A stretch of DNA of 64,000 nucleotides from Egicoccus sp. AB-alg2. GTDB lineage: Bacteria; Actinomycetota; Nitriliruptoria; Nitriliruptorales; Nitriliruptoraceae. The DNA is taken from the NCBI RefSeq assembly GCF_041821065.1, contig NZ_JBGUAX010000003.1, positions 186,001-250,000 on the forward strand, given 5' to 3'. Within the stretch, counting starts at the first letter, position 1; the number at the start of each line of letters is the position of its first letter. The notes below the pieces were generated by a model. The model had not been told where the DNA came from. It searched no databases and saw only the letters and a program-made list of their open reading frames with translations. Positions 8,022 through 16,745 of the stretch are shown here, in pieces. The translations under genes and the position numbers were made by a program.

Positions 8022-8783
8022 GTGTCCGGACCCGTCGAGGTCGAGATCGTCACCCTGCCGACCGGCACGCTGCGGCTCCTCACGCTGTCGCGTCCGGCCG
8101 TGCGCAACGCCATGGACACCGGCCTGCTGGTCGCGCTGTCCGACGCCCTGCACGACGCGGACGCCGACCCGGACCTGCGCGGGCTGCTGGTCGCCGGTGC
8201 CGACGGCACGTTCTCCGCCGGCGCCGACGTCCGCGAGTCGCTGACGGACGGCGGCCGCCGTCGGATGGAGCTGTTCACCGGCGTCTACGAGCAGCTGAGC
8301 CTGTTCCGCGCCCCGACCGCCGCGGCGGTCGAGGGGTACGCCGTCGGCGGCGGCGCCGAGGTGGCCGCGGCCTGCGACCTGAGGGTTGCCGCCGAGGACG
8401 CCGTCTTCCGGTTCCCGGGTGCCATCCACGGTGTTCCCGTCGGCACGGCCCGCACGGTCGGCCAGGTCGGCCTGTCGGTGGCGAAGGACTGGGTGTTGTC
8501 GAGCCGGGACGTGACCGCGGCCGAGGCGCTGGCCGCCGGGTTCGTCCAGCGGCTGGTCCCGCCTGGCGAGACCGCCGCGGCGGCGCGCGCCTGGTTGACG
8601 CAGGTGGCCGACCGGGACGCGGACACGGTCGCGCTGCTCAAGCGGTTCTTCAACGACCACGGGGGGCTGCGCAACCGCGTCGCCTACGAGAACGACGCCC
8701 TGCGCGCCCACGCGGAGACCGGTGGGCTGCCGCCCGGGCTGGACCGCGACCTGCCACGGACCGTGCGGCCGCGGCGGGTGTGA
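8022..8783 (+). CDS. Enoyl-CoA hydratase/isomerase family protein
   Basis: A 253-residue crotonase-fold protein. The oxyanion-hole segments are visible as SAGADVRE (about 66-73) and [22 protein letters not shown] (given in part: [12 protein letters not shown], about 104). Such enzymes hydrate or isomerise enoyl-CoA esters; the exact substrate cannot be inferred. The glutamates of classical hydratases are not both obvious, so isomerase or other crotonase chemistry is possible. GTG 8022 has CAGGAG upstream. It lies 78 bp before glpX. Confidence 0.85.
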   Translation: MSGPVEVEIVTLPTGTLRLLTLSRPAVRNAMDTGLLVALSDALHDADADPDLRGLLVAGADGTFSAGADVRESLTDGGRRRMELFTGVYEQLSLFRAPTAAAVEGYAVGGGAEVAAACDLRVAAEDAVFRFPGAIHGVPVGTARTVGQVGLSVAKDWVLSSRDVTAAEALAAGFVQRLVPPGETAAAARAWLTQVADRDADTVALLKRFFNDHGGLRNRVAYENDALRAHAETGGLPPGLDRDLPRTVRPRRV

Positions 8784-8861
8784 CCCGCCGAGCGCGTCCT
8801 CACTAGAGTCGCCGGCGGGCTGCTGGAGACCCCCGCGCGGGGGAGAGTGGGAGGCGGAGCG

Positions 8862-9851
8862 GTGAACCCCGAGAAGCCGGATCGCAACCTCGCGATCGAG
8901 ATCGTGCGTGTGACCGAGGCCGCCGCGCTCGCGGCCGCCCGCTGGCAGGGGCTCGGGCGCAAGGAGGACGGCGACCAGGCCGCCGTCGACGCCATGCGCA
9001 AGATGCTCGAGACCATCGAGATGGACGGCACCGTCGTCATCGGCGAGGGGGAGAAGGACGAGGCCCCGATGCTGTTCAACGGGGAGTCGGTCGGCACGGG
9101 CTCGCTGCCGCAGGTCGACATCGCCGTGGACCCGATCGACGGCACCCGGCTGCTCGCCGAGGGCCGACCCGGCTCGCTGGCGGTGCTCGCCGCGGCGCCG
9201 ACCGGCACGATGTTCGACCCGGGTCCGTGCGTCTACATGGAGAAGCTGGTCGTCGGGTCGGAGGCCGCCGGCACGGTCGACCTCGAACGGCCGCTGATCG
9301 ACAACCTGCGGGCCGTCGCGAAGGCCTCCGGCAAGGAGATGCGCGACCTGACCGTGATCATGCTCGACCGCGACCGCCACGAGGAGGCCAAGCGCCAGAT
9401 CCGTGAGGCGGGCGCCCGCCTGCAGCTCATCACCGACGGCGACGTCGCCGGCGGCATCCTGGCCGCGTGGGACGAGCGGCCCGAGGTCGACGTGCTCTAC
9501 GGCATCGGCGGTACGCCGGAGGGCGTCGTCACCGCCTGCGCCGTCAAGGCCCTGGACGGGCAGATCCTCGGCCGGCTGTGGCCACGCAACGACGACGAGA
9601 AGCGCGCCGCGCTGGAGGGCGGCTACGACCTCGACGCGGTCCTGACCGCCGACGACCTGGTGCGCAGCGAGGACTGCTTCTTCTCCGCGACCGGCATCAC
9701 GCCCGGACAGCTCGTCAACGGCGTGCAGTTCCGCGGCAACGGTGCCATCACGCAGTCGCTGGTGATGCGCGGCAAGTCCGGCACGGTGCGCCTGATCACC
9801 GCCCGCCACCGCTTCGAGAAGCTGCGGCGCTACGCCTCCGTCGAGTACTGA
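8862..9851 (+). CDS. glpX: Fructose-1,6-bisphosphatase class II
   Basis: A 329-residue GlpX-type phosphatase that converts fructose-1,6-bisphosphate to fructose-6-phosphate in gluconeogenesis. Metal and substrate motifs include [25 protein letters not shown], and [11 protein letters not shown]. This is the FBPase type of most actinobacteria. GTG 8862 is favoured over 8847 because the purine-rich GTGGGAGGCGGAG just upstream is an excellent ribosome site and the protein then begins like its homologues. The leader also has a small GC hairpin at about 8830-8843. Confidence 0.95.
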   Translation: MNPEKPDRNLAIEIVRVTEAAALAAARWQGLGRKEDGDQAAVDAMRKMLETIEMDGTVVIGEGEKDEAPMLFNGESVGTGSLPQVDIAVDPIDGTRLLAEGRPGSLAVLAAAPTGTMFDPGPCVYMEKLVVGSEAAGTVDLERPLIDNLRAVAKASGKEMRDLTVIMLDRDRHEEAKRQIREAGARLQLITDGDVAGGILAAWDERPEVDVLYGIGGTPEGVVTACAVKALDGQILGRLWPRNDDEKRAALEGGYDLDAVLTADDLVRSEDCFFSATGITPGQLVNGVQFRGNGAITQSLVMRGKSGTVRLITARHRFEKLRRYASVEY

Positions 9852-9858
9852 CCCCGGC

Positions 9859-11367
9859 TCACCCGCCCAGGACGCGGACGTCGCGGACCTCGGACGAGCG
9901 GGGGACCGGTCCGGCGTCGCGTACCACGACCTGGCGGCCGAGCGTCGCCGCCACGACGGCGCGATCGGCATGCGCCGCGTGCAACGGCAGGTCGAGGGGG
10001 ACGGCACCGAACGCGTGCACGCAGATCAACTCCGGATCGACGTCGACCGCGACCGCGACGACACTGGCGTCCTCGCCGCGGTCGAGCGCGCACGCCAGCC
10101 GCAGGATGCCGGTGAGCTCCGTCACGACGCGGCGGCGGGCCGCCGGCAACCGTCCGAACGGCGGGAAATGCTGCCCGGGCGGGCGGCCGCGGTGGAAGCG
10201 CACGAGGCTCGCCAGTTCGACCACCTGCTGGGGCGTGCAGCCCGGCACGCCCGCCCGCAGCACCTCCAGGGCGCCTTCCCGGTGTGCGGCGCCCGCGACC
10301 CGGTCGACGGCCACGTCGTGCAGGAGTGCGGCGTCGCGTACCAGCGCCACCTCGTCGTCGTCCCACCGGTAGGTCGGTGCAAGGCCCCGTGCCAGGTCGG
10401 CGGCGAGGTGTGCGGTGGTCCGGGCGTGGGCGCCGCGGCAGAGCTCTTCGACGCCGGAGGTGCGTCGGGTGTCGGGGGCCGGGTCGAGCCGCAGGGCCTC
10501 CAGCAGCTGCCCGTCGGTCGCCGAGTCACGCGAGAGCACCAGCCGGTCGGCGTTCCAGCGCGTCGCGAGGGCCACCAGATACGCCGCCCCACGCGCGATG
10601 ACGTCCGCCTCCTCCGGGGCGACGGCCGGCAGGAGCAGCAGCTGGGTCGGCGAGACCGTGGCGAGCTCGCGGTCGAGCAGGGCCAGTTCGTCGACGCCCA
10701 CCTCGAGTCGCTCGGCCGGTGGCGTCACGGGGCCGTAGCGACGCTGCAGCAGGGTCCGGCCCACGGCCTCGGCGATCTCACCCACGACCACCGGCGGCGC
10801 CCCGTCCGGACAGCGCGGCGGTACGCCGTGCAGCGCGTCGACCAGCGTGGCGCGCGTGGACGGGACGCACGCCGGGTCGCCGATCACGGCGACCACGCCC
10901 GGCACCTGCGCGAGCCGCACGCCGTCGACGTGGCGGGTGACCAGTCGGGTGACCCGTTCACCGGGTTCGGCCACGACCACCGGGGCCTCGCCGCCGTGCA
11001 GCGGGCGGGTCACGCGCAACAGCAGTCGTGCCTCGTCGTGGTCATCGCGCACCTGTACGGATGCGCCCAGTTCGCGGGCGGCCGTGCGGACTAGTTCGTG
11101 CAGGTCGCCGGCCCCGGCGACCGCGGCGTCCACGACCGCGACGGTGCGCGACGCGCCAGCACGGAAGCACTCGCCCCGCAGGCGCCGCAGCGTCTCGGCG
11201 ACGAGCAGTCGCAGACCCTCGCCGACGACCCCGTCACGCGCGACGGCACGCTGGAGCCGGAGCACGATGCGGCGATCGAGGTGGGTGCGGTACCAGCCGC
11301 CGGGGGTCGGCTCGGCGACCACGGCTCGCGTGGTGGTGCCGCCGATCTCGATCACCGCGGTGCGCAT
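9859..11367 (-). CDS. Degenerate Ppx/GppA-like protein with HD-like C-terminal domain
   Basis: A 502-residue intact ORF with the layout of exopolyphosphatase/pppGpp phosphatase: an ASKHA ATPase-like N-terminal half and an HD-like helical C-terminal half (LLHDVAVDRVAG, about 350). The phosphate-binding motifs are badly altered: motif 1 reads IEIGGTTTRAVVAE instead of D-x-G-S-N-S, and the second, normally DLGGGS, reads VVVAEPGERVTRL. I infer loss of the phosphatase activity and perhaps a sensing role. A normal copy lies at 44609-46141. A PHO box and a TAGCGT element lie just upstream, with the ATG 6 nt after the -10, suggesting a leaderless mRNA in the phosphate regulon. Confidence 0.75.
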   Translation of the reverse strand: MRTAVIEIGGTTTRAVVAEPTPGGWYRTHLDRRIVLRLQRAVARDGVVGEGLRLLVAETLRRLRGECFRAGASRTVAVVDAAVAGAGDLHELVRTAARELGASVQVRDDHDEARLLLRVTRPLHGGEAPVVVAEPGERVTRLVTRHVDGVRLAQVPGVVAVIGDPACVPSTRATLVDALHGVPPRCPDGAPPVVVGEIAEAVGRTLLQRRYGPVTPPAERLEVGVDELALLDRELATVSPTQLLLLPAVAPEEADVIARGAAYLVALATRWNADRLVLSRDSATDGQLLEALRLDPAPDTRRTSGVEELCRGAHARTTAHLAADLARGLAPTYRWDDDEVALVRDAALLHDVAVDRVAGAAHREGALEVLRAGVPGCTPQQVVELASLVRFHRGRPPGQHFPPFGRLPAARRRVVTELTGILRLACALDRGEDASVVAVAVDVDPELICVHAFGAVPLDLPLHAAHADRAVVAATLGRQVVVRDAGPVPRSSEVRDVRVLGG

Positions 11368-11373
11368 GGCCGG

Positions 11374-11417
11374 ACGCTACGGCGACCGAGCGACGCGGCG
11401 GTGTCCTGCAGGTGAAC
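11374..11417 (-). promoter_or_regulatory. PHO box and -10 element of the ppx-like gene
   Basis: On the minus strand GTTCACC-TGCA-GGACACC (11417-11400) is an 11-nt-period direct repeat like actinobacterial PhoP boxes. TAGCGT (11379-11374) follows 20 nt later. The start codon is only 6 nt after this -10, so the transcript is probably leaderless. Confidence 0.65.
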
Positions 11418-11484
11418 GTCGATGAGCGCCGCGGACAACGCTGGCGCGCGCGTGGACCGCTCCCGGAGGGGTTCGCTCATGCCC

Positions 11485-12382
11485 TCAGCCGAAGCGTCCG
11501 GTGATGTAGGCCTCGGTGCGGGGGTCGGCAGCCTCGGTGAACAGCGTCTCCGTCCGGTCGAACTCGACGAGTTGGCCAGTGCGCTGCCCGACCCCGTCGT
11601 CGACGTCGACCGTGAGGAACGCGGTGCGATCCGACACCCTGGCCGCCTGTTGCATGTTGTGGGTGACGATGACGATCGAGTACTCCCCGCGCAGTTCGCG
11701 CATGAGGTCCTCGATCTTCAGTGTGGCGATCGGGTCGAGCGCCGAACACGGTTCGTCCATGAGGATGACGTCGGGCTCCAGGGCGATGGCACGCGCGATG
11801 CACAGACGCTGCTGCTGGCCGCCGGACAGGGACGTGCCCGGCTCGTTGAGCTTGTCCTTGACCTCGTCCCAGATGGCGGCGCCGCGCAGCGCGCGCTCGA
11901 CCCGGTCGCCGAGTCCCTTCGTCATCCCGTGGAGGCGTGGCCCGAAGGCCACGTTGTCGTAGATCGACATGGCGAACGGGTTCGGCTTCTGGAACACCAT
12001 GCCGATGCGACGACGCACCTCGGCCGCGTCGATCCCGGCGTCGTAGACGTTCTCGCCGTGGTAGCGGACCGCACCCTCGACGGTGCAGCCGTCGATGAGG
12101 GTTCAGGGTGCGAAGCAGGGTCGACTTGCCGCAGCCGGACGGTCCGATCAGCGCGGTGATCTCGCCGGTGGGTATGCGCAGGTCGATGTCCGCCACGGCG
12201 GCGTTGCCGCCGTAGCGGACCGTCACGCCCTCGATCTCGAAGACGGCCTCGCGGATCTCGGGCGTGACCGGCGGCTGCTGACGATCGTCCAGCGAGGGCT
12301 TGCCGCTCGCGGCGGCGACGACCTTTGCCTTCGTGTCGCGCTGCGAGGTGGCGGTGTCGGCCGGCAGCGAGTGTTCGGTCAT
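11485..12382 (-). pseudogene. pstB: pstB1, phosphate ABC ATPase, broken by an 11-nt deletion
   Basis: The reading frame begins at ATG 12382 and keeps Walker A (GPSGCGKST), then shifts frame at about 12100/12101. Downstream, in another frame (GTG 12018), the rest of PstB is intact: [16 protein letters not shown] signature, [14 protein letters not shown] Walker B, and a C-terminus matching PstB2. Compared with pstB2 the sequence lacks 11 nt (equivalent to cggatgaacga, coding the conserved RMND after Walker A). A full ATPase cannot be made without frameshifting. The rest of the gene is well conserved, so the event is recent or an assembly error. It is last in the pst1 operon. Confidence 0.85.
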
Positions 12383-12407
12383 GGGGCAACCTCGTCGGTC
12401 GGGGGCG

Positions 12408-13304
12408 TCAGCGGCGGCCCCAGCGGGCGGAGACGAGGCGCGCCGCGAGCGTGAGCACCAGCACGATGATCATCAGCAGCAGCGCCCCAGCCCAGGCGCG
12501 CTGCTGGCCGGCCTCGAACGGCTGGCGGGCGCCCCGGTAGATCAGCAGCGTCAGGGAGGCGATCGGCGTGCCCTGCAGTTGACTCACGATCTGCAGCGAG
12601 CCCAGTGCGGTCAGCAGAAGCACAGCCGTCTCCCCGGCGGCGCGCGCGACTGCCAGCATGGATCCCGTCACCAGGCCCGGCGCCGCGCTGGGCAGCACGA
12701 CGCGCAGGATGGTCTGCCACTTGCGCGCCCCGAGCCCGATCGATGCTGCACGCTGGTCCTCGGGAACCAGTTTCAGCATCTCCTCGCTGGAGCGCACGAT
12801 GATCGGCAGCATGAGGACCGCCAGGCCGGCCGCGCCCGTGATCGCACCGAACCCCAGGCCGCCGCGGACCAGTAGCGCGTAGATGAACAGACCGACGAAC
12901 ACGCTGGGCACGCCCGTCATGACGTCGGTGAAGAACCGGATCACCCCGGCCAGCGGGCCCTTGCCGTACTCGACGAGGTAGACGGCGGCCAGGATGCCGA
13001 CCGGCACGGAGAAGAGGGTCGCGAACGTGACCATGTAGGCCGAGCCGATGAGTCCGTGCACGTACCCACCGCCGGGTCGCCGCGCACCCGGCTGGATCGA
13101 CGTCAGGAACTCCCAGTCGAGGGCGGGCAGGCCGCGTCGCGTGACCTCCAGCAGGATGAGCGCCAACGGGACGACGGCGACGACCATCCCGAGGGTCAGC
13201 GTCGCACGCGCGATGCGGCCGCGGGCCCGGCGCCGGCGGGTGTGGCCGTCGATCTCCCGCAGGCTCGTCCGGTGGCGCTCGGGGCGGGTCAGGGTCTCGC
13301 TCAC
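12408..13304 (-). CDS. pstA: Phosphate ABC transporter permease PstA1
   Basis: A 298-residue inner-membrane permease with six predicted helices and the EAA-type loop ([20 protein letters not shown]). It forms the phosphate channel with PstC1. GTG 13304 overlaps the pstC1 stop in GTGA and has GGAG close upstream. The N-terminal ~35 residues are basic and cytoplasmic. It precedes the broken pstB1 by 25 bp. Confidence 0.92.
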   Translation of the reverse strand: MSETLTRPERHRTSLREIDGHTRRRRARGRIARATLTLGMVVAVVPLALILLEVTRRGLPALDWEFLTSIQPGARRPGGGYVHGLIGSAYMVTFATLFSVPVGILAAVYLVEYGKGPLAGVIRFFTDVMTGVPSVFVGLFIYALLVRGGLGFGAITGAAGLAVLMLPIIVRSSEEMLKLVPEDQRAASIGLGARKWQTILRVVLPSAAPGLVTGSMLAVARAAGETAVLLLTALGSLQIVSQLQGTPIASLTLLIYRGARQPFEAGQQRAWAGALLLMIIVLVLTLAARLVSARWGRR

Positions 13305-14305
13305 AGCGCGGCGTCTCCTGCGACGCGCCCGATCCGCCAGACCAGCAGACGGGCGAGGACGTTCACGATCACGGTGATGACGAAGAGGCCGACGCCGACG
13401 GCGATCAGTGCGTCGACGGTCTCCGGCGCCGCGTCCTGGAACGTGCTGGCGATGTGGCCGGCCATCGACTGGCCGGCGAAGAAGAGGCTGGCACCCCAGC
13501 GCTGTTGGCCGCCGATCAGCATGGCGACCGCGATGGTCTCGCCGAGCGCGCGACCGAGGCCCAGCATCGTGGCGCCGACGATGCCGGCGAACGAGCGCTT
13601 GAGGATGACGCGCCGCATGACCTCCCAGTCCGTGGCGCCCATCCCGTAGGCGGCCTGGATCTGGTCCTCCGGGGTCTGGGCCATCACTTCCCGGGCGATC
13701 GCGGTGATGATGGGCAGGATCATGATCGCGAGCACGTTGCCGGCGATGAAGTAGTTGACGTTGCGGGTCGGTCCCTCGAAGAAGGCACCGACGAACGGGA
13801 CGTTCCCGAAGGTCGAGATGAGGAAGCGCGAGATCGGCTGCAGCACGGCGGGCGAGAAGAACAGCAGGCCCCACAACCCGTACACCACGGAGGGGATGGC
13901 CGCGAGGAGTTCGACCGTGTAGGTCAGCGTTCGCCGGATGCGTTTGGGAGCGAGGCGGTTGATGTACAGCGAGATGGCGATCGCCAGCGGCAGCGCGATG
14001 GCGATGGCGATCGCGGAACTGATCAACGTGCCGTAGATGAAGGCGAAGGCGCCGTACTCGCCGGTGTACTCACTGCGACTGAAACCGGAATTCCACTCGG
14101 CGCTCGTGAAGAAGTCCAGGAAGCCCTGGTACTGGAACACCGGCCACGCGTCGCGGGTGGTGGAGCCGATCATCAGCCCGAGGATCACCAGGACGGAGAT
14201 CCCGGCGGTCCAGGTGATGCTGCGGAACACGGGGTCGGCCCACCGGCCCGAGCCGGTGGCGCGAAGGTCCGGGCGCCGGTCGGGCGACGTCGACGTCGTC
14301 TGCAA
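13301..14305 (-). CDS. pstC: Phosphate ABC transporter permease PstC1
   Basis: A 334-residue inner-membrane permease of the PstC type, with the conserved ELLAAIPSVVYGLWGL and the EAA loop AYGMGATDWEVMRRVIL. TTG 14305 (LQTTSTSPDRR) is preferred because a perfect AGGAGG lies 6 nt upstream. The longer ATG version (14380) would start at the hairpin that separates it from pstS1. It is coupled to pstA1 by a 4-bp overlap. Confidence 0.9.
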   Translation of the reverse strand: MQTTSTSPDRRPDLRATGSGRWADPVFRSITWTAGISVLVILGLMIGSTTRDAWPVFQYQGFLDFFTSAEWNSGFSRSEYTGEYGAFAFIYGTLISSAIAIAIALPLAIAISLYINRLAPKRIRRTLTYTVELLAAIPSVVYGLWGLLFFSPAVLQPISRFLISTFGNVPFVGAFFEGPTRNVNYFIAGNVLAIMILPIITAIAREVMAQTPEDQIQAAYGMGATDWEVMRRVILKRSFAGIVGATMLGLGRALGETIAVAMLIGGQQRWGASLFFAGQSMAGHIASTFQDAAPETVDALIAVGVGLFVITVIVNVLARLLVWRIGRVAGDAAL

Positions 14306-14346
14306 CGGTGGCCTCCTCGTGAGGGCCGTCCGGGCTGAGACGCACG

Positions 14347-14377
14347 GCGGTGGGTGCTGCCGGGCAGCACCCACCGC
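14347..14377 (-). terminator. Strong hairpin between pstS1 and pstC1
   Basis: A perfect inverted repeat with 14-bp arms (gcggtgggtgctgc / gcagcacccaccgc) and a 3-nt loop lies between the pstS1 stop and the pstC1 ribosome site. No clear U-tract follows, so it may be a partial terminator, or an RNA-stabilising 3' end for pstS1 mRNA. The second pst operon has an equivalent at the same place. Confidence 0.75.
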
Positions 14378-14406
14378 CACGCTGGGCGCGGGCGAGCCGC
14401 AGTGGC

Positions 14407-15564
14407 TCAGTTCTGCGAGTTGATCCGCTCGATGGCGGCGCGCACGTCCGGCTTCACGGACTCGTCGAGCGGCGCGTACCCGAGCTCCAGGGCCAGGTCG
14501 TCACCGTTCTCGACCGCCCAGGTCCAGAAGTCCTTGAGCAGGTCGGCGGTCTGGACGTCGTAGCCGCACTCCCAGGCGAAGATCCAGTTGGTGCCGGCGA
14601 TCGGGTAGCCGTCGCCGCCGACGCCGAGGATGTCGAAGCGGAAGTCGTCCGGGATGTCGATGGTGGCCAGTGCCGCGGAGGTCGCCTCGAGCGTGGGTTG
14701 GACCGCGTTGCCGTCCTCGTTGATCACCGACGCGGTCTGCAGCCCCAATTCGAGCGCGTAGGCCTGGTTGATGTAGCCGATACCGCCGTCGTTCTGCGTG
14801 ATGCCGGCCGAGACGCCCTCGTTGCCCTCGCCGCCGACGGTGCCCGACGGCCACTGCACCTCGGTGCCCTCGCCGAGGGTCCAGGTGTCGGTGTCGGCGT
14901 CGAGGTACTTGGTGAACACCGAGGTGGTGCCGGAACCGTCGGAGCGGTGGACCGGGATGAGTTCCTTCTCCGGCAACTCGGCGTCCGGGTTGAGCTCGGC
15001 GATGGCGGGGTCGTTCCACATCGTGATGCGGCGCTCGAAGATGTCGGCGATCACCTCGCCGCTGAGCACGAGCTCCTCGAGCTCGGGTTCGTCGTACGCG
15101 ATGGTGACGGCGCCGAACACGACGGGGATCTCGATGGGGTCGCAGCCGCGCTCGTCGGCGGCCAGTTGCAGGTCGTCCTCGGACAGCACCCGCTCGGACG
15201 AGCCGAAGTCGACGGTCTGGCTCAGGAACTGCTCGATGCCGCCGCCCGAGCCGATCGACTGGTAGTTGATGCTGGCGCCCGGGTTGACCTCGGCGTAGTC
15301 GAAGATCCATTCCTCGAAGACCGGCGTCGGGAACGTCGCGCCGGCGCCGTCCAGGGATCCGGAGGGGCCGCCACCGGCCTCGCCGTCGTCCTCGGTGGCC
15401 GGCTCGTCGGCGGCCTCGGCCGCGGGCTCGTCGGACGTGCCGGTCGCGCCCTCGTCGACCGCGCCTTGGGCCGTCGGGTCGCCGGCGTCGGCGTCGCCGC
15501 CACACGCCGTGGCGAGCAGGGAGGCGGCCACCAGTGCGGCGGCGCGCCGGGAGAACGTATGCAT
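14407..15564 (-). CDS. pstS: Phosphate-binding lipoprotein PstS1
   Basis: A 385-residue lipoprotein with signal peptide and lipobox (ALVAASLLATACGGD, cysteine about 21), an acidic linker of about 45 residues, then the PBP domain. The phosphate-binding segments GAGATFPTPVF, SIGSGGGIEQFL and RSDGSGTTSVF are present. It captures phosphate at the outer face of the membrane for PstCA. It is first gene of pst1, with a PHO box and a TAGCGT -10 upstream. The linker is unusually rich in Asp/Glu. Confidence 0.95.
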   Translation of the reverse strand: MHTFSRRAAALVAASLLATACGGDADAGDPTAQGAVDEGATGTSDEPAAEAADEPATEDDGEAGGGPSGSLDGAGATFPTPVFEEWIFDYAEVNPGASINYQSIGSGGGIEQFLSQTVDFGSSERVLSEDDLQLAADERGCDPIEIPVVFGAVTIAYDEPELEELVLSGEVIADIFERRITMWNDPAIAELNPDAELPEKELIPVHRSDGSGTTSVFTKYLDADTDTWTLGEGTEVQWPSGTVGGEGNEGVSAGITQNDGGIGYINQAYALELGLQTASVINEDGNAVQPTLEATSAALATIDIPDDFRFDILGVGGDGYPIAGTNWIFAWECGYDVQTADLLKDFWTWAVENGDDLALELGYAPLDESVKPDVRAAIERINSQN

Positions 15565-15612
15565 GGAGATGTCACTCCTGCGGGAGCGGGAAGCGGGAAA
15601 CGAACGCCGCCG

Positions 15613-15668
15613 ACGCTACGGAGGCCGTCTGGAGCTTCCCTGGGGATACGCAGAACGCAGGGTGAACG
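15613..15668 (-). promoter_or_regulatory. PHO box and -10 of pstS1
   Basis: Minus strand: GTTCACC (15668-15662), CTGC, GTTCTGC (15656-15650), with a degenerate third unit following, then TAGCGT at 15618-15613. The 11-nt period and the same -10 as the pstS2 and ppx-like promoters mark it as a PhoP-type activated promoter. Confidence 0.75.
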
Positions 15669-15733
15669 GGGCGCGAAAGCTTCCGTACGAAGGTGACGGG
15701 CCGGTTGCCCGACGGGGCGTGCGGACGGTCGGG

Positions 15734-16078
15734 TCAGCGACCGGCGCCGCGAAGGTCCAGGGCGTCACGCAGGACGGCGACGCGTGGCTCGGCGACGCGG
15801 AAGTAGGCCCAGCGCCCGCGTTGCTCGCGCTCGAGGAGGCCGGCGGCCGTGAGCGCCGACAGGTGGTGGCTGACCGTTGGCTGGGAGCGGCCCAGCGGGG
15901 CGGTCAGGTCGCAGACGCAGGCCTCGCCGTCGGGGCTGTTGGCGACGAGCGAGAGCAACCGCAGCCGGATCGGGTCGGCGAGGAGTTTGAAGGCGGCGGC
16001 CAGCTGCCCGGCCTCGTCCACGGACAGCGCCTCCTGGAGGACCGGGGCGCAGCACGGCTCGATGGTCTGGACGTCCAT
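15734..16078 (-). CDS. arsR: ArsR-family metalloregulatory repressor
   Basis: A 114-residue winged-helix repressor. Candidate As(III) ligands are a CC pair at residues 9-10 (EPCCAP) and the cysteines in EACVCDL, resembling the N-terminal-cysteine ArsR type of corynebacteria. The recognition helix is SQPTVSHHLSALTAAGLL. ATG 16078 is chosen over the longer frame because AGGAAG lies before it and MDVQTIEPCC is a normal family start. It is divergent from cadI with two palindromes between, implying control of both. Confidence 0.9.
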   Translation of the reverse strand: MDVQTIEPCCAPVLQEALSVDEAGQLAAAFKLLADPIRLRLLSLVANSPDGEACVCDLTAPLGRSQPTVSHHLSALTAAGLLEREQRGRWAYFRVAEPRVAVLRDALDLRGAGR

Positions 16079-16166
16079 GCAGGCTTCCTGTCGCGGCTGG
16101 TGTGGGAAGAGGGTGCCCGACACATCGATAAGCGTCAATGCGTTCAGCGCACACGGTGACGTTACC

Positions 16167-16223
16167 CATCGACAATGGTCGATGCGATGTCTACGGTTCT
16201 CCGTATCGATGACCATCGATACG
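16167..16223. promoter_or_regulatory. ArsR operator palindromes
   Basis: Two inverted repeats lie between divergent arsR and cadI: catcgac-N4-gtcgatg (16167-16184) and cgtatcgatg-ac-catcgatacg (16202-16223). The second is perfect with 10-bp arms and ends 34 bp before the cadI start. They share the ATCGA core and are the best candidates for ArsR binding. Confidence 0.7.
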
Positions 16224-16256
16224 TACCCGGCCAGCTGAGGCCCGAAGGAGAAAACG

Positions 16257-16679
16257 ATGTCCCGTGTGCAACTGGCTCTCGACGTGACCGACCTCGACGC
16301 CGCCGTCGACTTCTACAGCGCGCTGCTGGGCGTCTCGCCGGCCAAGCGCAAGCCCGGCTACGCCAACTTCGCCGTGGAGGACCCGCCGTTGAAGCTGGTG
16401 CTCTTCGAGGGTGAGCGCGGCGGGACCCTCAACCACCTCGGCATCGAGGTCACGGATTCGGACGAGGTCGCGTCCGCGACCGCACGGTTGGACGCGGCCG
16501 GCCTCGCGACCGACGAGCGCCGAAGCGAGACCTGCTGCTACGCGACGCAGGACAAGGTCTGGGTCGCCGACCCCGACGGCGCGCGCTGGGAGGTCTACAA
16601 CGTGCTGGGGGACACCCCGACCTTCTTCGCCGAAGGCGAGGGCCCGGACGGGGCGACGGCCGCCGCCTGCTGCAACTGA
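16257..16679 (+). CDS. cadI: ArsI/CadI-family VOC protein
   Basis: A 140-residue vicinal-oxygen-chelate protein. It has the family's tandem cysteines in SETCCYATQDKVWV (about 95), the histidine in LNHLGIEV and the glutamate in WEVYN, which form the metal site, plus a C-terminal CC pair. ArsI members break C-As bonds of organoarsenicals. CadI of mycobacteria is induced by cadmium and arsenic. This sequence is nearer CadI, so lyase activity is uncertain. GAAGGAG precedes the start. It is divergent from arsR. Confidence 0.87.
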   Translation: MSRVQLALDVTDLDAAVDFYSALLGVSPAKRKPGYANFAVEDPPLKLVLFEGERGGTLNHLGIEVTDSDEVASATARLDAAGLATDERRSETCCYATQDKVWVADPDGARWEVYNVLGDTPTFFAEGEGPDGATAAACCN

Positions 16680-16745
16680 GAACGTGGAAGCCGGCACCCG
16701 GTGCCACACCTGTGACCCGCCCCCACGCCACGAGGAAGACGTCCC

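Noticed and set aside
9859-11367. Calling the degenerate Ppx-like gene a pseudogene
   Set aside because: The frame is intact over 502 codons, it has a good promoter, and the downstream HD-like half is preserved, so it is probably expressed.
11477-12018. Programmed frameshifting in pstB1
   Set aside because: No slippery heptamer is present at 12100. The simplest explanation is loss of 11 nt relative to pstB2.
12408-13874. A 488-codon minus-strand frame covering pstA1
   Set aside because: The upstream 190 codons are a shadow of pstC1 in another frame. The true start is GTG 13304.
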